Shown in pieces: positions 6,481-8,435 of a stretch of DNA of 8,435 nt. The notes below the pieces were generated by a model, which made no database searches, had not been told where the DNA came from, and saw only the letters and a program-made list of their open reading frames with translations. The DNA lies in NCBI GenBank assembly GCA_003488965.1, contig DNJW01000093.1:1-8435 (forward strand), written 5' to 3'. The stretch comes from Lachnospiraceae bacterium. Its GTDB lineage: Bacteria > Bacillota > Clostridia > Lachnospirales > Lachnospiraceae. Positions within the stretch are counted from its first letter, which is position 1. Each line of letters opens with the position of its first letter. The translations under genes and the position numbers were made by a program.

Positions 6481-7257
6481 TTACGGTTTTTCATAGAAGA
6501 AAGAATTCTTTCTTTCGTATCCGATTTCCTTATAATTAATAATCTGCTCTGTACTTCCGATAAAAAGGAGACCGCCCTTGGCAAGGGATTTCTGGAACTT
6601 TACAAATACTTCTGTTTTTGCCTCTTCCGTAAAGTATATCAGTACATTGCGGCACACTATCATATGCCAGCCGTCACGGTAAGAATCCTTCAACAGATTA
6701 TGCTGGCTGAATTCTACGCGTTTTTTAACGCTGTCCGCTATCTGATAGGATAAACCGACTTTTGTAAAATATTTTTTCTTAAAATCATCCGGCACATTGG
6801 CAATGCTTTTTGCACTGTACAATCCCACCTTTGCTTTAGCAATTACCTGTTTATCCAAATCTGTTGCATAAACCTTCACCTGCTCTAACGGAATATACCG
6901 CGACAAAGCCATAACAAGAGAATACGGTTCATCCCCTGTGGAACATGCTGCACTCCAGATTTTCAGATTTTTACCATACTTTGAAATCAGCTCCGGTATA
7001 ATCTGTTTATCCAATACCCTCCACTGATCCGCATTCCTATAAAATTCAGACACATTAATTGTAAGGTAATTAATAAATTCCTCAAATTTTGCTGTATCCG
7101 CTTTGATGAACGCAATATATTTGTCATAGCCTGTCACACTATTTTTTGCAATCAATGTGTCAATACGGCGTTTCATCTGCTTTTCCTTATAAGCGTTCAA
7201 ATCTATCTTAGTGAGATCAAATACCGCTTTTTTGAACCATTCATAATCGTAAGCCAT
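6481..7257 (-). CDS. cheR: CheR-type protein-glutamate O-methyltransferase
   Basis: 258 aa, a normal CheR length. CheR uses S-adenosylmethionine to methylate glutamates of chemoreceptors during adaptation. The N-terminal helical domain covers about residues 1-75 and ends in the family motif TINVSEFYRN (66-75). The Rossmann methyltransferase domain has the SAM loop WSAACSTGDEPYS (101-113), the acidic ribose-binding region YATDLD (120-125), IVCRNVLIYF (200-209) and GLLFIGSTE (229-237). All motifs expected for activity are present. No C-terminal TPR domain is attached. No receptor, cheB, cheA or flagellar gene is visible in the window. It starts 20 nt after the rpsA stop, with a GGTAGGT-type ribosome binding site about 7 nt from the ATG, so it is probably read from the rpsA transcript. 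A receptor other than a classical chemoreceptor is possible. Confidence 0.93.
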   Translation of the reverse strand: MAYDYEWFKKAVFDLTKIDLNAYKEKQMKRRIDTLIAKNSVTGYDKYIAFIKADTAKFEEFINYLTINVSEFYRNADQWRVLDKQIIPELISKYGKNLKIWSAACSTGDEPYSLVMALSRYIPLEQVKVYATDLDKQVIAKAKVGLYSAKSIANVPDDFKKKYFTKVGLSYQIADSVKKRVEFSQHNLLKDSYRDGWHMIVCRNVLIYFTEEAKTEVFVKFQKSLAKGGLLFIGSTEQIINYKEIGYERKNSFFYEKP

Positions 7258-7277
7258 GGCAATTACCTACCGTTACA

Positions 7278-8420
7278 TTAATTTTCGTCTTTCTGTCCGT
7301 CAGCAATAACGGCTTCAATATCTACCGGTACTACATCTGCATCTTCTGTCACTTCTTCTTTAGGCTCCTGGGTATGCATAGCCTTTATGCTCAGGCTGAT
7401 TTTCTTGTCTTCGTTGTTAAAGTCAACTACCTTTGCAGTAATCTCTTCTCCAACCTTCAATACATCCGCCGGCTTTTCAATATGTTCTTTGGAAATCTGG
7501 GACACATGAAGCAAAGCATCCACTCCCGGCTCCAGTTCGATAAATGCACCAAAATCTGTCATTCTTGCTACTTTACCGGTTACGATATTGCCTGCTGCAT
7601 ATTTCTCTTCTGCATCCTTCCACGGATTTGCATCTGCAAATTTCAAACTCAGCGCAATCTTGTTTCCGGAAATTTCCTTAATCAGTACTTTTAATTTTTC
7701 TCCAACCTTAAATACCTTCTTGGGATTCTCTACCCTGCCCCAGGACATCTCGGAAATATGAAGAAGACCGTCTGCACCGCCCAAATCGATAAATGCCCCG
7801 AAATCAGTTACGTTCTTTACTGTTCCTTCTACCACATCGCCTTCGCTGATAGATTCAAACAATTTCTTTTGAAGCTCCGCTTTCTCCGCAACGATAAGCT
7901 GCTTGCGGTCCCCGATATATCTTCTTCTCTTAGGATTATATTCACTGATTACAAATTGTATTTCTTGTCCTGCATATTTGGACAGGTCTCTTTCATAAAC
8001 ATCCGATACCAGACTTGCAGGAATGAAAATCCTTACTTCCTCTACGACAACACTTAAGCCGCCGTCCAAAACCTGTGCCACCTTCGCTGTAAGCACTTCT
8101 TTGTTATTGAATGCTTCTTCAATTCTCTTATTTCCTCTGTCAGCCGCCAGTCTTTTATAAGTAAGAAGGACTTGTCCTTCCCCGTCATTCACTTTCAGCA
8201 CCTTTACTTCCATCGTGTCGCCTGCTTTGGCAACCGTTGTTAAATCTACATTGGGTTCGTTTGTGTATTCGCTTCTTGTTAGTATACCGTCAGATTTATA
8301 GCCGATATTGAGAATAATCTCTTCTGGCTTGACATCGATAACTGTGCCTTCCACTACCTCTCCCGCATGTATTGTCTTTAATGATTCTTCTAACATTTGT
8401 TCAAAAGTTAATTCTGACAT
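7278..8420 (-). CDS. rpsA: 30S ribosomal protein S1 (four S1 domains), Firmicute type
   Basis: 380 aa, close to the four-domain S1 of Firmicutes (about 380-400 aa) rather than the six-domain enterobacterial protein (about 557 aa). S1 repeats cover roughly residues 19-90, 107-177, 193-261 and 277-347. Repeats 3 and 4 are the most canonical (GDVVEGTVKNVTDFGAFIDL at 194-213; TGKVARMTDFGAFIEL at 281-296). Repeat 2 is divergent (RIFIPASLVSDVYERDLSKY). An acidic tail spans about 351-380. S1 binds mRNA on the small subunit; in Firmicutes its role is less strict than in E. coli. AGGAGG (8435-8430) lies 9 nt before the ATG and supports this start. However, the frame has no stop in the 15 nt upstream, so an N-terminal fusion such as the IspH-S1 arrangement of some Clostridia cannot be excluded. 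Confidence 0.93.
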   Translation of the reverse strand: MSELTFEQMLEESLKTIHAGEVVEGTVIDVKPEEIILNIGYKSDGILTRSEYTNEPNVDLTTVAKAGDTMEVKVLKVNDGEGQVLLTYKRLAADRGNKRIEEAFNNKEVLTAKVAQVLDGGLSVVVEEVRIFIPASLVSDVYERDLSKYAGQEIQFVISEYNPKRRRYIGDRKQLIVAEKAELQKKLFESISEGDVVEGTVKNVTDFGAFIDLGGADGLLHISEMSWGRVENPKKVFKVGEKLKVLIKEISGNKIALSLKFADANPWKDAEEKYAAGNIVTGKVARMTDFGAFIELEPGVDALLHVSQISKEHIEKPADVLKVGEEITAKVVDFNNEDKKISLSIKAMHTQEPKEEVTEDADVVPVDIEAVIADGQKDEN

Positions 8421-8429
8421 AATTTTGAA

Positions 8430-8435
8430 CCTCCT
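8430..8435 (-). promoter_or_regulatory. Ribosome binding site of rpsA at the window edge
   Basis: A perfect AGGAGG on the minus strand sits 9 nt upstream of the rpsA ATG at 8420. It favours a stand-alone rpsA start over a longer fused protein. Confidence 0.75.

Overview
The window looks like a piece of a chromosome from an anaerobic, low-to-moderate-GC Firmicute, most likely a Clostridia/Lachnospiraceae-type organism. Three things point there: the clostridial Rnf gene order rnfC-D-G-E-A-B, a ribosomal protein S1 with four S1 repeats, and a family of YprB-like ribonuclease H-fold proteins typical of Firmicutes. The genus is an inference; no rRNA or other strong marker is present.

Region 1 (about 27-5130, minus strand) is one complete six-gene rnf operon, read right to left. 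RnfC carries the NADH/flavin site and two [4Fe-4S] motifs. RnfD and RnfG each carry a covalent-FMN threonine motif. RnfE and RnfA are the paired membrane subunits, each with two conserved membrane cysteines. RnfB is the multi-cluster ferredoxin-like subunit. Together they form the membrane ferredoxin:NAD+ oxidoreductase, which couples electron transfer from reduced ferredoxin to NAD+ with Na+ or H+ export. The genes overlap or nearly abut (4- and 8-nt overlaps, 11- and 34-nt gaps), and a symmetric hairpin with T-tracts follows rnfB. No subunit looks broken.

Region 2 (5131-5285) is a 155-nt AT-rich divergent intergenic region. It holds a plausible extended -10 promoter for the rightward gene and only weak promoter candidates for rnf.

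Region 3 (5286-6398, plus strand) is a YprB-like predicted 3'-5' exonuclease with a ribonuclease H fold and a long C-terminal part I cannot assign. A 16-bp hairpin (6432-6469) lies between it and the convergent cheR gene and probably terminates both.

Region 4 (6481-8420, minus strand) is rpsA followed 20 nt later by cheR, a chemotaxis-receptor methyltransferase with no other chemotaxis gene in view. They are probably co-transcribed. The rpsA frame is still open at the right edge, so an upstream fusion cannot be excluded from this window alone.

Most of the window is recognisable housekeeping and energy metabolism. I do not see a clearly new multi-gene system. The least expected items are a four-cysteine C-terminal tail on RnfE, with an in-frame internal start just before it, and the rpsA-cheR pairing.
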